From an uncultured Chlorobiaceae bacterium (lineage in GTDB: Bacteria; Bacteroidota; Chlorobiia; Chlorobiales; Chlorobiaceae), in assembly GCA_903866255.1 (NCBI GenBank), contig CAIPMW010000065.1, forward strand, positions 1 through 64,000: a stretch of 64,000 nt of DNA, written 5' to 3'. Below are positions 8,004 to 16,541 of this stretch, one piece after another. Numbering within the stretch: the stretch's first letter is position 1; each line of letters starts with the position of its first letter. The notes under the pieces were generated by a model, which saw only the letters and a list, made by a program, of their open reading frames with translations, had not been told where the DNA came from and ran no database searches. The position numbers were made by a program, and so were the translations under genes.

Positions 8004-9644
8004 TTACTGTGTCACGTAACTGGCTGCAAGTTCTCCACCTTTCCCGTTTCCTGCTGTTTCCCATGGCGCCTTGATGAGCTTCCATACCGGGTTGTTTACC
8101 ATACGATCAATGTCTTTGTAGAAGTTTACTGCCCCCTCAAAGCCAGTGTAAGGACCGCCGTAGTCGTAGCTGTGAAGCTGTTTCAGCGGAATGCCCATCT
8201 TCTGTACCACATACTTTTCCTTGATACCGGCACAAAAAATATCCGGCTTGTAGATCTCAATCAGCTTTTCTGACTCATAGTGGCTCAGGTCATCAACAAC
8301 CAATGACTTTTTGGTCATCTGCTTCATCATTCCTTCGTAGCCGTTAATCTCTAACCCTTTCTCCTTCAGTGCCTCAAGTTCCGCCTCTGTTTTTCTCGGG
8401 TTGTAGAGCTCAGGATCAGCGACGACTTTCAGCTCCTCAATATTTTTGCTGTCAGCATCAACCTTGATCTTCGGCAGTACTTCACGACCCTCATAGTCAT
8501 CACGGTGAGCAAACTCATACCCTGCGGCTACCGTTGTCATTCCAAGCTCAGCAAAGAGATCCTGGTAATGGTGAGCACGTGAGCCACCGACAAAGAGCAT
8601 AGCTGTTTTACCTTTGGTTCTCGGAAGAATCTCCTCAATTACCGCTTTCACTTTTGGTGCCTCTTCAGCAATGACGGCTTCAATTCGTGCTTTCAACTTC
8701 TCATCACCAAAGTATTCGCCAATTTTGCGGAGTGACTTTGCTGTTGATTCTGCTCCGACAAAGTTGACCTTCATCCATGGAATCCCGTACTTCGTCTCCA
8801 TCATGTCGCCCATGTAGTTGATCGAGCGGTGGCAGAGAATGACGTTAAGGTCTGCCGTATGGGAATTTTCAATTGCTCTGACTGTCGAGTTGCCGCTGAA
8901 TGAAGCAACCAGCGTGATGCCAACTTTTTCAAAAATGCGTTCAATTTCAAAAGCATCACCGCCGATGTTGTATTCACCAAGCAGGTTCAACTTGAACTTT
9001 CCTTCACTCGGGGTGTTGTCGCGGCCAACCATGTGCTTGAATACACCGTTGTTAGCAATGTGGTGACCTGCTGACTGACTGACGCCCCTGTACCCTTCGC
9101 AACTGAAACCGAAGACGTTGCAATCTCCGAACTTCTCCTTCATCTCTCTGGCCGCAGCGTGCACATCATCTCCAATAAGACCAACCGGGCAGGTCGAGAA
9201 GATGGCAATTGATTTTGGATGAAAGAGGTCATAGGCCTCCTGGATCGCAATCTTCAACTTCTTTTCACCGCCAAAAACGATATTCTCCTCCTGCATGTCG
9301 GTTGAAAAACAGTAGGGAATGTAGTTTTCATCCATCAGCGACTCTGGCTTCGTCTGGTTACGACGGGTTAACCAGGCATAAAAACTGCATCCGATAGGGC
9401 CGTGAACAATGTTGACAATGTCACGGGTAGGCCCAAGCACCACACCTTTGCAGCCAGCATAAGAGCATCCACGCTGGGTGATGATTCCCGGAACGGTACG
9501 CACGTTGGCTTGTACTTCGGGGATGATCTCAGGATCGTTGATCACAATCGACTTGGCCCGTTTTTTTGCCACCTTCGCCGGGTATTTCTGTATCAGCTCC
9601 TCCCTTACCTGGGCCGGATCTGGAATAATTCTGTTCGCCTCCAT
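8004..9644 (-). CDS. nifD: nitrogenase MoFe protein alpha subunit NifD (long form)
   Basis: This 546-residue subunit carries the FeMo-cofactor. P-cluster ligands are C60 (QRGCSYAGC), C86 (HGPIGC) and C152 (STCPVGLIGDD); the cofactor ligands are C271 (ILCHRSINY) and H491 (LHSYDYGGPY). The histidine lies about 50 residues later than in Azotobacter (H442) because of an insertion at about residues 390-445 (around DADSKNIEELKVVADPEL). Q190 and H194 of SQSAGHH correspond to the substrate-site Gln and His. The insertion is known from Clostridium-type NifD. The gene sits between nifI2 and nifK in a tight operon. Confidence 0.97.
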   Translation of the reverse strand: MEANRIIPDPAQVREELIQKYPAKVAKKRAKSIVINDPEIIPEVQANVRTVPGIITQRGCSYAGCKGVVLGPTRDIVNIVHGPIGCSFYAWLTRRNQTKPESLMDENYIPYCFSTDMQEENIVFGGEKKLKIAIQEAYDLFHPKSIAIFSTCPVGLIGDDVHAAAREMKEKFGDCNVFGFSCEGYRGVSQSAGHHIANNGVFKHMVGRDNTPSEGKFKLNLLGEYNIGGDAFEIERIFEKVGITLVASFSGNSTVRAIENSHTADLNVILCHRSINYMGDMMETKYGIPWMKVNFVGAESTAKSLRKIGEYFGDEKLKARIEAVIAEEAPKVKAVIEEILPRTKGKTAMLFVGGSRAHHYQDLFAELGMTTVAAGYEFAHRDDYEGREVLPKIKVDADSKNIEELKVVADPELYNPRKTEAELEALKEKGLEINGYEGMMKQMTKKSLVVDDLSHYESEKLIEIYKPDIFCAGIKEKYVVQKMGIPLKQLHSYDYGGPYTGFEGAVNFYKDIDRMVNNPVWKLIKAPWETAGNGKGGELAASYVTQ

Positions 9645-9681
9645 GGAACTCTCTCCGTTTACACCTGTTAAATATTGATCG

Positions 9682-10059
9682 TTAGTTCAGCGCTGCATCG
9701 CCCTTTTCACCCGTTCTTACCCTGATAGTTTCAAGAATCGGGGTTACAAAAATCTTCCCATCACCAGGTTTTCCTGTCTGGTTTGTCTTGATAATGGTGT
9801 CGATTGCTGTTTTGCATAACTCATCAGGGATGACAACCGTCACAATTCGCTTTGCTACCAGCCTTGGTGCATTGCCGAGCTGTGCAATTGCCTCTGGATG
9901 ACCCGCCTCAGCACCTTTGAGAATGTCGTAATGAACCTGCCCCTTTCCGCGTCCCATCACCCTGCCAGTAGCCGTGAAAGCCGGAATACCTGCGTCGATA
10001 AGCGCCTTTTTGGTTGCGTTCACTTTGTTGATCCGTATGACTGCAATAATCTCTTTCAT
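9682..10059 (-). CDS. nifI2: nitrogen-regulatory PII-type protein NifI2
   Basis: This 125-residue GlnB-family protein is of the nif-specific NifI2 type. In methanogens NifI1 and NifI2 together bind and inhibit the MoFe protein in response to 2-oxoglutarate and ATP; the same role is likely here. The PII fold signatures are RINKVNATKKALIDAG at the start and TNQTGKPGDGKIFV at 92-105. The T-loop (about 36-60) is longer than in GlnB, as is usual for NifI2. Its ATG immediately follows the nifI1 stop (TGAATG), with AAAGGAGG inside the nifI1 end as ribosome-binding site, so the two are translationally coupled. Confidence 0.94.
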   Translation of the reverse strand: MKEIIAVIRINKVNATKKALIDAGIPAFTATGRVMGRGKGQVHYDILKGAEAGHPEAIAQLGNAPRLVAKRIVTVVIPDELCKTAIDTIIKTNQTGKPGDGKIFVTPILETIRVRTGEKGDAALN

Positions 10060-10413
10060 TCAAGCCTCCTTTGCTGGAAGAAATGGATCAGTTTCCCGTT
10101 CACCGGTGCTGATGGTGTATACTTCTTCAACGGCCGACACAAAAATCTTTCCATCACCAAATTTCCCATCCGGTCCTGATTTGGCATTATCAAGGATTGC
10201 CCGTAATACAAAATCTTTATCGGTATTCGGAACCACCGTGAACAACATCTCTTTAGGAATTTCATCATAGACCACGTCACCGACGCGCAAACCGCGTTGT
10301 TTACCGCGTCCAACCACCGAGATTTTTGTTATAGATGGATAGCCCGCATCAAGCAATCCCTGCATGACATCATACACTTTTTCAGGCCTGACGATTGTTC
10401 TGATCATTAACAT
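10060..10413 (-). CDS. nifI1: nitrogen-regulatory PII-type protein NifI1
   Basis: A 117-residue GlnB-family protein (MLMIRTIVRPEKVYDVMQGL) with the short T-loop of NifI1 and the C-terminal signature FGDGKIFVSAVEEVYTI. It lies between nifH and nifI2, the diagnostic position. An open frame continues upstream into nifH antiphase, so the start has to be chosen: the ATG at 10413 has GGAG nine bases upstream, and a second ATG at 10407 has AGAGAG six bases upstream. Either is plausible and they differ by two residues. It is expected to act with NifI2 in reversible switch-off of nitrogenase. Confidence 0.93.
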   Translation of the reverse strand: MLMIRTIVRPEKVYDVMQGLLDAGYPSITKISVVGRGKQRGLRVGDVVYDEIPKEMLFTVVPNTDKDFVLRAILDNAKSGPDGKFGDGKIFVSAVEEVYTISTGERETDPFLPAKEA

Positions 10414-10432
10414 CTCTCTGTACTCCGTTGTT

Positions 10433-11275
<843 letters not shown>

Positions 11276-11295
11276 TTATCGTTACCTTTATCTTC

Positions 11296-11333
11296 AACTA
11301 TTCAGGCTTTATTTATTGTTGCCCTGAATAGTT
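11296..11333. promoter_or_regulatory. perfect 11-bp inverted repeat upstream of nifH
   Basis: AACTATTCAGG (11296-11306) and CCTGAATAGTT (11323-11333) are perfect complements separated by 16 bases. The proximal arm is 38 bases before the nifH start codon. It could be an operator for a dimeric regulator, or a hairpin in the 5' leader of the nif mRNA. Chlorobi generally lack NifA, so how nif transcription is controlled is an open question; the assignment as an operator is inference. Confidence 0.5.
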
Positions 11334-11650
11334 ATGTCTTTTATGAAGCAAGAAGCGTGCCAAAGCTTCTTACTTACAGGAGATTGTTTGAGAAAAAGAG
11401 AGTTGGCGCCCTCAAAGCTGCACGGCTAAAGGTTTTTTGCTTCTTGATGAGACGCGGATTAGTTATTCAGGCGGTTGAATATGATCTCTTGCAGGGTGTA
11501 TTGAATGGTGGAAAGAGCTACAAATTGGTGGAAATGTAAAGAAAACTACATTTATGTGGGTAGTGAGACGATTTCAGCAGATTGTGCCGTCCTGAAGTTA
11601 TTGGGGCAATTTTGGCTGGTTGTTGCAGATGCACGGAATACAACAGGGAG

Positions 11651-11693
11651 CCCCCCACTATAACCTTTAAGGGAATAAGGCTGTAATGGGGGG
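11651..11693. terminator. long imperfect hairpin after the NotI-like gene
   Basis: The arms 11651-11667 (ccccccactataacctt) and 11677-11693 (aaggctgtaatgggggg) pair at about 15 of 17 positions, counting one G-U, around a nine-base loop. It lies about 45 bases beyond the stop of the minus-strand NotI-like gene and could end that transcript or insulate the nif promoter. There is no U-tract, so Rho-independent termination is uncertain. A run of ten G follows at 11688-11697. Confidence 0.35.
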
Positions 11694-11736
11694 GGGGCGG
11701 CAGGGCGGGATGAAATGAAGTTTTCACAGCAAGTTG

Positions 11737-13140
11737 TTACCTGTCAGCAAGTTCAGGCAGCAGCTTCATGAAATGCTCAATATTATCAGGATAGGAAACT
11801 GACAATGCTGAAAGTGTCCGCTGGAATTTTGTATAGACAACATTTGTCCTTCTGAGTTCATAACTTTCATTTTCTGCGTTTATCACCGGTTCAAGAGCGT
11901 AAATAAACCAGGCAATTTCTGCCTCCTGTTTTTCAACCGGCACCAGATTCGGAAGTGCTTCGAAGTAGTTCCGATCAATGGCAACAGCAATTTTTTTATT
12001 CCATGAATTCAGAATAGAGCCCTTGAAGATAAGTTGAGGCACAAGGCTCTCTCTCATTGCTGAAACATAATCGGATTGAGGGTAGTTGGACTGTGCTGAC
12101 CAATCCATCAATGAGTTTGTCTGTGGATCCCTCATGTAAAAATCGAATGGATCGCGCACATTTCCGTCGATAAAAGCTGACTGGATTTCGATAGCCCCAA
12201 AATCAGTCATTTTACCCGTGTCGTCATAAGCGACAAGAACAACATCAATATTACCAGCAGATTTACCATAAGCATCAGTTAACTCTACCTCTGTCAGAGA
12301 GCTCCAGCGAACCCCTTCCGGGAAAAAGAATGAAGCGGCATCATCAGTAATAAGCCACTCTTCGCGAAAACGAACAGGGCATGTAATCACTGGCTTATTA
12401 TTATGCAGAAGACTGCATACTCCAAGAGGATTATTTGGGTTCTCGTTGGTGCAGTTGGGAACGCGGTTATTGAAAGGGCAATGGCGGTGAGAGCGGTACC
12501 GTTGTGCCTTGGAAGAGAGGTCGGTCGTTGTAAAACCAAAAACCTCAGCTAACGGATTCTTGAAAGTGTTCATGCTGTAAAAATTTTGCGACGCGGTGGG
12601 TTGGAAGTGACTTATAGAGCTGCTTTTCGTTACCTGTTGCACAAGGCCAATATTGTGGTGAATCGAAGTGAACGGTCGTGTGCCAGTACTCATGGAATCA
12701 GGCGAAGTTGCTGGAGAGTTGGCTGGTTGCAAGCCATCCGCAGAATCCTCTGTTCTCTCTGCTTCTGGTACATCCGGCTCCATGAAAGGGACAATATCAC
12801 TGAACATATCGCGAGGCAACTCAGCCTGAATGGTAGATTCGGTACTGCCGGAACCACCATTATCAAGAGTATTATCCTCTGAAGCGAGCTGAAAGGGTGC
12901 CAATGGTGTCTTGGCCATAACACGGGGTGCAGAATCCTGATACGGTCCACCGTTTACAAGATCCATACTCTGCTGCAGTTGATCCACATGCAACTGCTCG
13001 TTCTTGCTTATCTGCAAGAGTCTCTTTTTGATATCCGCATCATCCACGTCTGCCGCGAGCGTAAAAAAAACATCCCTTTTTTGTTTTTTAATCTCAGCCA
13101 TGGAGGAGAAAAAATCGAGCAAATCCTTATTAATAAACAT
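11737..13140 (-). CDS. NotI-like restriction endonuclease with helical N-terminal extension
   Basis: This 467-residue protein resembles the NotI endonuclease family in its second half. After NPLAEVFGF (195-203) come four cysteines, C221 (CPF), C230, C242 (GVC) and C254 (TCP), the same pattern that holds the iron in NotI. The PD-(D/E)xK core follows: D299 (NIDVVLVAY), then E318 and Q320 in GAIEIQ. NotI itself is about 380 residues; here about 190 residues precede the match. The first 60 residues form two predicted helices (FTLAADVDDADIKKRLLQIS, then NEQLHVDQL) that look like half of a ferritin/rubrerythrin bundle, followed by a Ser/Pro/Thr-rich linker. The start overlaps the preceding small gene by 11 bases. 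No DNA methyltransferase is visible in the window, so a normal restriction-modification role is unproven. Confidence 0.75.
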   Translation of the reverse strand: MFINKDLLDFFSSMAEIKKQKRDVFFTLAADVDDADIKKRLLQISKNEQLHVDQLQQSMDLVNGGPYQDSAPRVMAKTPLAPFQLASEDNTLDNGGSGSTESTIQAELPRDMFSDIVPFMEPDVPEAERTEDSADGLQPANSPATSPDSMSTGTRPFTSIHHNIGLVQQVTKSSSISHFQPTASQNFYSMNTFKNPLAEVFGFTTTDLSSKAQRYRSHRHCPFNNRVPNCTNENPNNPLGVCSLLHNNKPVITCPVRFREEWLITDDAASFFFPEGVRWSSLTEVELTDAYGKSAGNIDVVLVAYDDTGKMTDFGAIEIQSAFIDGNVRDPFDFYMRDPQTNSLMDWSAQSNYPQSDYVSAMRESLVPQLIFKGSILNSWNKKIAVAIDRNYFEALPNLVPVEKQEAEIAWFIYALEPVINAENESYELRRTNVVYTKFQRTLSALSVSYPDNIEHFMKLLPELADR

Positions 13141-13369
13141 CTTTTGTGCTTTTTTCTATGGATTCAATAAGAGTTTTTGTGTATTCCTTTTGTTTTTTCA
13201 TATCGATATCAAGCTGTTGCAACATATCAAGAATCCTTGATTGTACACCTTCGTCAAGTGTTGAATATCTAAGGACATTCTGAATATGGTTTGAGTAAAT
13301 GGAAATAACCGATTCCTCGCTTTGCTCAATGGCGCTTATTTTGTGGAGTAATTCTTGCTTTTCGATCAT
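13130..13369 (-). CDS. small helical (ferritin-like?) protein, partner of the NotI-like protein
   Basis: This 79-residue protein, almost all helix, overlaps the start of the NotI-like gene by 11 bases, so the two are probably translated together. The pattern SAIEQSEESVISIYSNHIQN, then LDMLQQLDIDMKKQKEY, resembles the helix pairs of rubrerythrin-type ferritin-like proteins, and it resembles the N-terminus of its neighbour in layout. The metal-binding E-x2-H motif of true ferritin-like proteins is not complete. A likely role is dimerisation or complex formation with the neighbour's N-terminal helices; this is inference. It has no signal peptide. Confidence 0.6.
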   Translation of the reverse strand: MIEKQELLHKISAIEQSEESVISIYSNHIQNVLRYSTLDEGVQSRILDMLQQLDIDMKKQKEYTKTLIESIEKSTKDVY

Positions 13370-13493
13370 GGTTGAAATACGTTAGAAAATGGGGCCGCCA
13401 AAACCAGAGAGTACTCATCAGCAGAGCCGGAAATACGGGAAAAAGTATGAATTTTTCTCCATATTCCAAATAGCCAACGAGTAAACACCAAGT

Positions 13494-13522
13494 TATCCCA
13501 GTTGTGAGTCACAACTGGGATA
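13494..13522. terminator. perfect 13-bp hairpin between the Nif11 peptide gene and the NotI-like pair
   Basis: TATCCCAGTTGTG (13494-13506) and CACAACTGGGATA (13510-13522) pair perfectly around a three-base loop. The hairpin lies about 27 bases beyond the stop codon of the minus-strand Nif11-type gene and 125 bases before the next gene. It lacks a clear U-tract on the minus strand, so it may be a weak terminator, an mRNA-stabilising 3' end, or an operator. Confidence 0.55.
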
Positions 13523-13548
13523 TTTCAGGATGATAATAACTCCCGCAT

Positions 13549-13758
13549 TTACCCCCAATGTTCGGAGGCTGGCAGGCAAGGCCCTCCGGTGGTGCTTTCC
13601 GAATCTTGAAGGGCGATGAACTCATCCCAATTCACCTTGCTGAGCTCCTCCAAAGTGAACGAAAACCCCTCTTTCCTGATGAATGCAAGAAAACGCGCAC
13701 TCATTCTCGGGTCATTTTTCAATTTCGCAATGAATCTTCTTGCTTGTTCTTCCGACAT
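13549..13758 (-). CDS. Nif11-type leader peptide, candidate RiPP precursor
   Basis: This 69-residue protein has the Nif11 leader pattern: MSEEQARRFIAKLKNDPRMS, then a helix and GFSFTLEEL at 31-39. Nif11 domains are known as leader peptides of ribosomally made, modified peptides in cyanobacteria and others, and also occur beside nif genes. A Gly-Gly at 58-59 (STTGG) is followed by a ten-residue tail, PCLPASEHWG, with one Cys and one Ser that could be modified. No lanthionine synthetase, radical SAM modifier or C39 peptidase transporter is seen nearby. The start codon lies 47 bases inside the 3' end of the GH8 gene, so it belongs to the exopolysaccharide operon. Confidence 0.75.
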   Translation of the reverse strand: MSEEQARRFIAKLKNDPRMSARFLAFIRKEGFSFTLEELSKVNWDEFIALQDSESTTGGPCLPASEHWG

Positions 13759-15004
13759 AGCCCACCCCGCATATAAGGTTTCGAGATGAAAAAAATCTAC
13801 CCAAAGGTGAACAGATTTTTTTCAATAAAAGTTCACCAGTGAGGCGTATTTCATTACGAAAAGATGTGTTTTTAGCGTGATATTTGGTGGAGAGCGGAGG
13901 ATACTTCAGTTTACCAGCTAATTTTAAGCTGTTATAGTACTCAGGTAACCAGGAGATACTGTTGATGTAGTAGTCATTATTATCGTTGTAATATAATCCC
14001 TCATTGTTTTTCCGAATACACTGTCTGAGGCGTTGCAGTACTGCCAGGGAAAGGGGTGAGCCAGCAGTCTCTGTTGCAGCGTATACTGCACTGTAAAATA
14101 GGGCATTTTCATAAGTTTGACCCTTTGATGGTTCAGCGTACTCCTTTTCGAAGGATGCGGCAAAATGACGAAGCACATCAAGGGCACGACTATCCCCATA
14201 GAGATAATAATCAGCGGCAATTCTCAAGGGAATCCTCACAGCATCCCATCCATAGTCAAGGGGTTTTCCTGGCAGTTCAACAAAACTTCCATTCTGGTCA
14301 ACAGCAATCCAGTCAGGTACCCCCCCCTTTTTTTTTAGTTCACCCGGGGACGCCTCAAGAAGATGTCCGAGGATAGAGTATGTGGTATCGACAAGATCAA
14401 GCCAGCGCTTGTCCCCACTGACCTCAAAAAAGAGCTTGAAATGAGAGGGCGCATAGTACGAGGGGTTCAAGGCAACAACGTTACCCTCACGGTTGTTCTG
14501 TTTCGGCCATGGAAGTAAATAAAGTTTTCCATTAATGACCGATGTCTCTTGATCAAGAACACTTTTGAGCACTTCGCTCGCAAGCGTCACATAGTGCACA
14601 TCATCCCATTTGCGGGAAGCAAGAATAAGGCTGTATGCATAATCAATGTCAGCATCTGATGCTGACTTTCTGTCGATGACATGTCCATTTTCAAAGTGCC
14701 ATGCCAGCAACCTGTCACCATGTGATATCTTTCTGGAGAGTTGAGCTTCCGTCCAGTCCAGGCACTCATCAAAAGTTTTGCGGTCATCCAGCAGCACAGC
14801 GCGAAGCATCCCGTAGGCCTGACCCTCCGAAACGGTATCATTGTTGTTTTTAGGGCGAAAAACCCTCCCTTGACGAATAAAGGTCTGTTTATAGTGAGCC
14901 CATGAGGCCTGGGCAATCTTTTCAGGGTTCTGGGGGACTGAGGAGCAGTTTATTGCAAGTAATGGAAAAACCAAAACCAGAAAAAGCAAAACTGACTGCT
15001 TCAT
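13712..15004 (-). CDS. glycoside hydrolase family 8 (BcsZ-like endoglucanase)
   Basis: This 430-residue exported enzyme of family GH8 probably trims a beta-linked glucan as it is made. E60 in SEGQAYGMLRAV is the expected catalytic acid and D117 in DADIDYAYSL the base region; DYGWDAVRIPLR at about 280 is also typical. The N-terminus MKQSVLLFLVLVFPLLAINC is a signal peptide with a possible, atypical lipobox (AINC). The last 40 residues, after STKYHAKNTS, extend past the usual GH8 domain. It overlaps the synthase gene by four bases and the Nif11-type gene by 47. Family members act on cellulose, chitosan or lichenin, so the substrate is not fixed. Confidence 0.88.
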   Translation of the reverse strand: MKQSVLLFLVLVFPLLAINCSSVPQNPEKIAQASWAHYKQTFIRQGRVFRPKNNNDTVSEGQAYGMLRAVLLDDRKTFDECLDWTEAQLSRKISHGDRLLAWHFENGHVIDRKSASDADIDYAYSLILASRKWDDVHYVTLASEVLKSVLDQETSVINGKLYLLPWPKQNNREGNVVALNPSYYAPSHFKLFFEVSGDKRWLDLVDTTYSILGHLLEASPGELKKKGGVPDWIAVDQNGSFVELPGKPLDYGWDAVRIPLRIAADYYLYGDSRALDVLRHFAASFEKEYAEPSKGQTYENALFYSAVYAATETAGSPLSLAVLQRLRQCIRKNNEGLYYNDNNDYYINSISWLPEYYNSLKLAGKLKYPPLSTKYHAKNTSFRNEIRLTGELLLKKICSPLGRFFSSRNLICGVGYVGRTSKKIHCEIEK

Positions 15005-16515
15005 TTTCTGTTGAAATGAAAAAGTCCACTGAGTAGAATAAGCTGAAAACCCATCCAGAATACATTGACGGCAAGTATGCTTTGAACACCATCATTCGTC
15101 AATAGCCGCATAACGCCCCAGGAAAATGTTACAAACACTGTAGTGATCAGCAACAACTGTGGCCAGAGGCTTTTCCAGGGAACATTGGATGAGTTCCCCT
15201 TTGGAGTGACCTGAAACCCTTTTTTACTGATATTGAGTATGCCAACAATTGATGCACTCAAATATACAGGCATGGAGAGAGCTGTCAGCATCTGCACCTT
15301 GATCATATTGCTGAGTTTATATTTTTTCTTGACCATGCTGCCGTAAAAAACAAGATTCGAGAGTATGAAAAACGGAATAAATGTTATCGAGTAGAAAAAT
15401 GAATCAATATTATACGAGTTGATATCCAGAAAAATATACAGCATTGGACCTGCCATCAGAATAAAATATGCTATCCCTATAAAATAGTAGGTTGTTGATA
15501 TGAAATACTCAAGCCACTGTTCTGGGCGTAGCGACTTTATATCGGTAAAAAAGATTTTTACCAGCTTGCGGAAGAGTTGTGAAGTGCCCAACGCCCAGCG
15601 GTTCTGCTGGGTAAAGTATGCTGCCAAATCCTCCGGAGCCATACCGAATGTATAGGCTTTGTGAATAAAAAATGATTTCCAGCTTTTCGTATGGAGCTTC
15701 AGTGAGGTGGCAATATCCTCTGTGACGGTCTCTTCATCAAAATTGCCAACACTGTTCAGAGCAGCGCGACGGAAAACAACATTGGTGCCACAGCAAAACA
15801 TCGCCTTGTTTATTGTTTTTCCAAGACAGATATACTCATAAAAAATAGCCTGCTGGTTATGCGCAATCATCGCCACAATGCTGTCGTCACCATTTGAATA
15901 GAACTGGGGGGTCTGTACAAAGGCAAGGCGATCATCACCCTCAAGAAAAGGTACAAGTGTCTTCAAAAACACTGGCATGGGGTTCTGATCAGCATCAAAG
16001 ATAGCAATATATTTTTCATTGAGAGTTTTCAGCACCTCGTTGATCATGCCAGCTTTTGCCCCGCGGTTGTCGCTGCGGGTAAAGAGGTTGACTCCCAGTT
16101 GTTCTGAAAGTTCCTTTGCTTCACGCTTGTAACTTTCAATGGTTGAGTCATCAAGCAGATAGACATTTTTGTTCTTGTATGCAATGTTCTTGCATGTCAG
16201 GAGTGTTGTCTCAATAATATCCCTTGATTCGTGCCGAGCCGGTATCAGAATCGCTACAGAGGCACCCTTGCCGGGGCTCTTCTGCGGTGGGGATAATGGA
16301 CGCAAATTCTCACGAAGTACATCAACAAAAAAGAAAAACGAATGGAACAAAATAAATATCTCGGCACAGAAAAATATCAGACTGAATACGAGTTCAAGCG
16401 TAGTAAATGGCGCAATTAAGATGTAGTAAATGCGGACGCCAACATATATGGCGAGCAGAAGCAACAGCAAAACTATCTGTAGAATCAGAAACCAGGAATT
16501 TTTCTTGTCACGCAT
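15001..16515 (-). CDS. membrane glycosyltransferase family 2, cellulose-synthase-like
   Basis: This 504-residue processive synthase of the BcsA type polymerises a sugar-nucleotide into a beta-glycan and probably threads it through the inner membrane. Two membrane helices precede the GT domain, which shows DDS (122-124), DAD (174-176), TED (265-267) and QQNRW (303-307); four to five further helices follow. It ends at about residue 504 without a PilZ domain, so c-di-GMP control like that of BcsA is not expected in this polypeptide. It lies between the porin gene (26-base gap) and the GH8 gene (4-base overlap). No bcsB homologue is seen. Confidence 0.88.
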   Translation of the reverse strand: MRDKKNSWFLILQIVLLLLLLAIYVGVRIYYILIAPFTTLELVFSLIFFCAEIFILFHSFFFFVDVLRENLRPLSPPQKSPGKGASVAILIPARHESRDIIETTLLTCKNIAYKNKNVYLLDDSTIESYKREAKELSEQLGVNLFTRSDNRGAKAGMINEVLKTLNEKYIAIFDADQNPMPVFLKTLVPFLEGDDRLAFVQTPQFYSNGDDSIVAMIAHNQQAIFYEYICLGKTINKAMFCCGTNVVFRRAALNSVGNFDEETVTEDIATSLKLHTKSWKSFFIHKAYTFGMAPEDLAAYFTQQNRWALGTSQLFRKLVKIFFTDIKSLRPEQWLEYFISTTYYFIGIAYFILMAGPMLYIFLDINSYNIDSFFYSITFIPFFILSNLVFYGSMVKKKYKLSNMIKVQMLTALSMPVYLSASIVGILNISKKGFQVTPKGNSSNVPWKSLWPQLLLITTVFVTFSWGVMRLLTNDGVQSILAVNVFWMGFQLILLSGLFHFNRK

Positions 16516-16541
16516 TTTTGTCGAAATTTATAAAAGCACAA

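Noticed and set aside
11402-11422. Sigma-54-like GG-N10-GC on the plus strand
   Set aside because: It points away from nifH with no gene in front of it, so it is probably chance.
11357-11539. 60-codon plus-strand frame upstream of nifH
   Set aside because: No ribosome-binding site, no recognisable sequence and it covers the region that must hold the nif promoter.
11737-13140. Calling the NotI-like gene a complete restriction-modification system
   Set aside because: No methyltransferase was found in the window and specificity cannot be read from the sequence.
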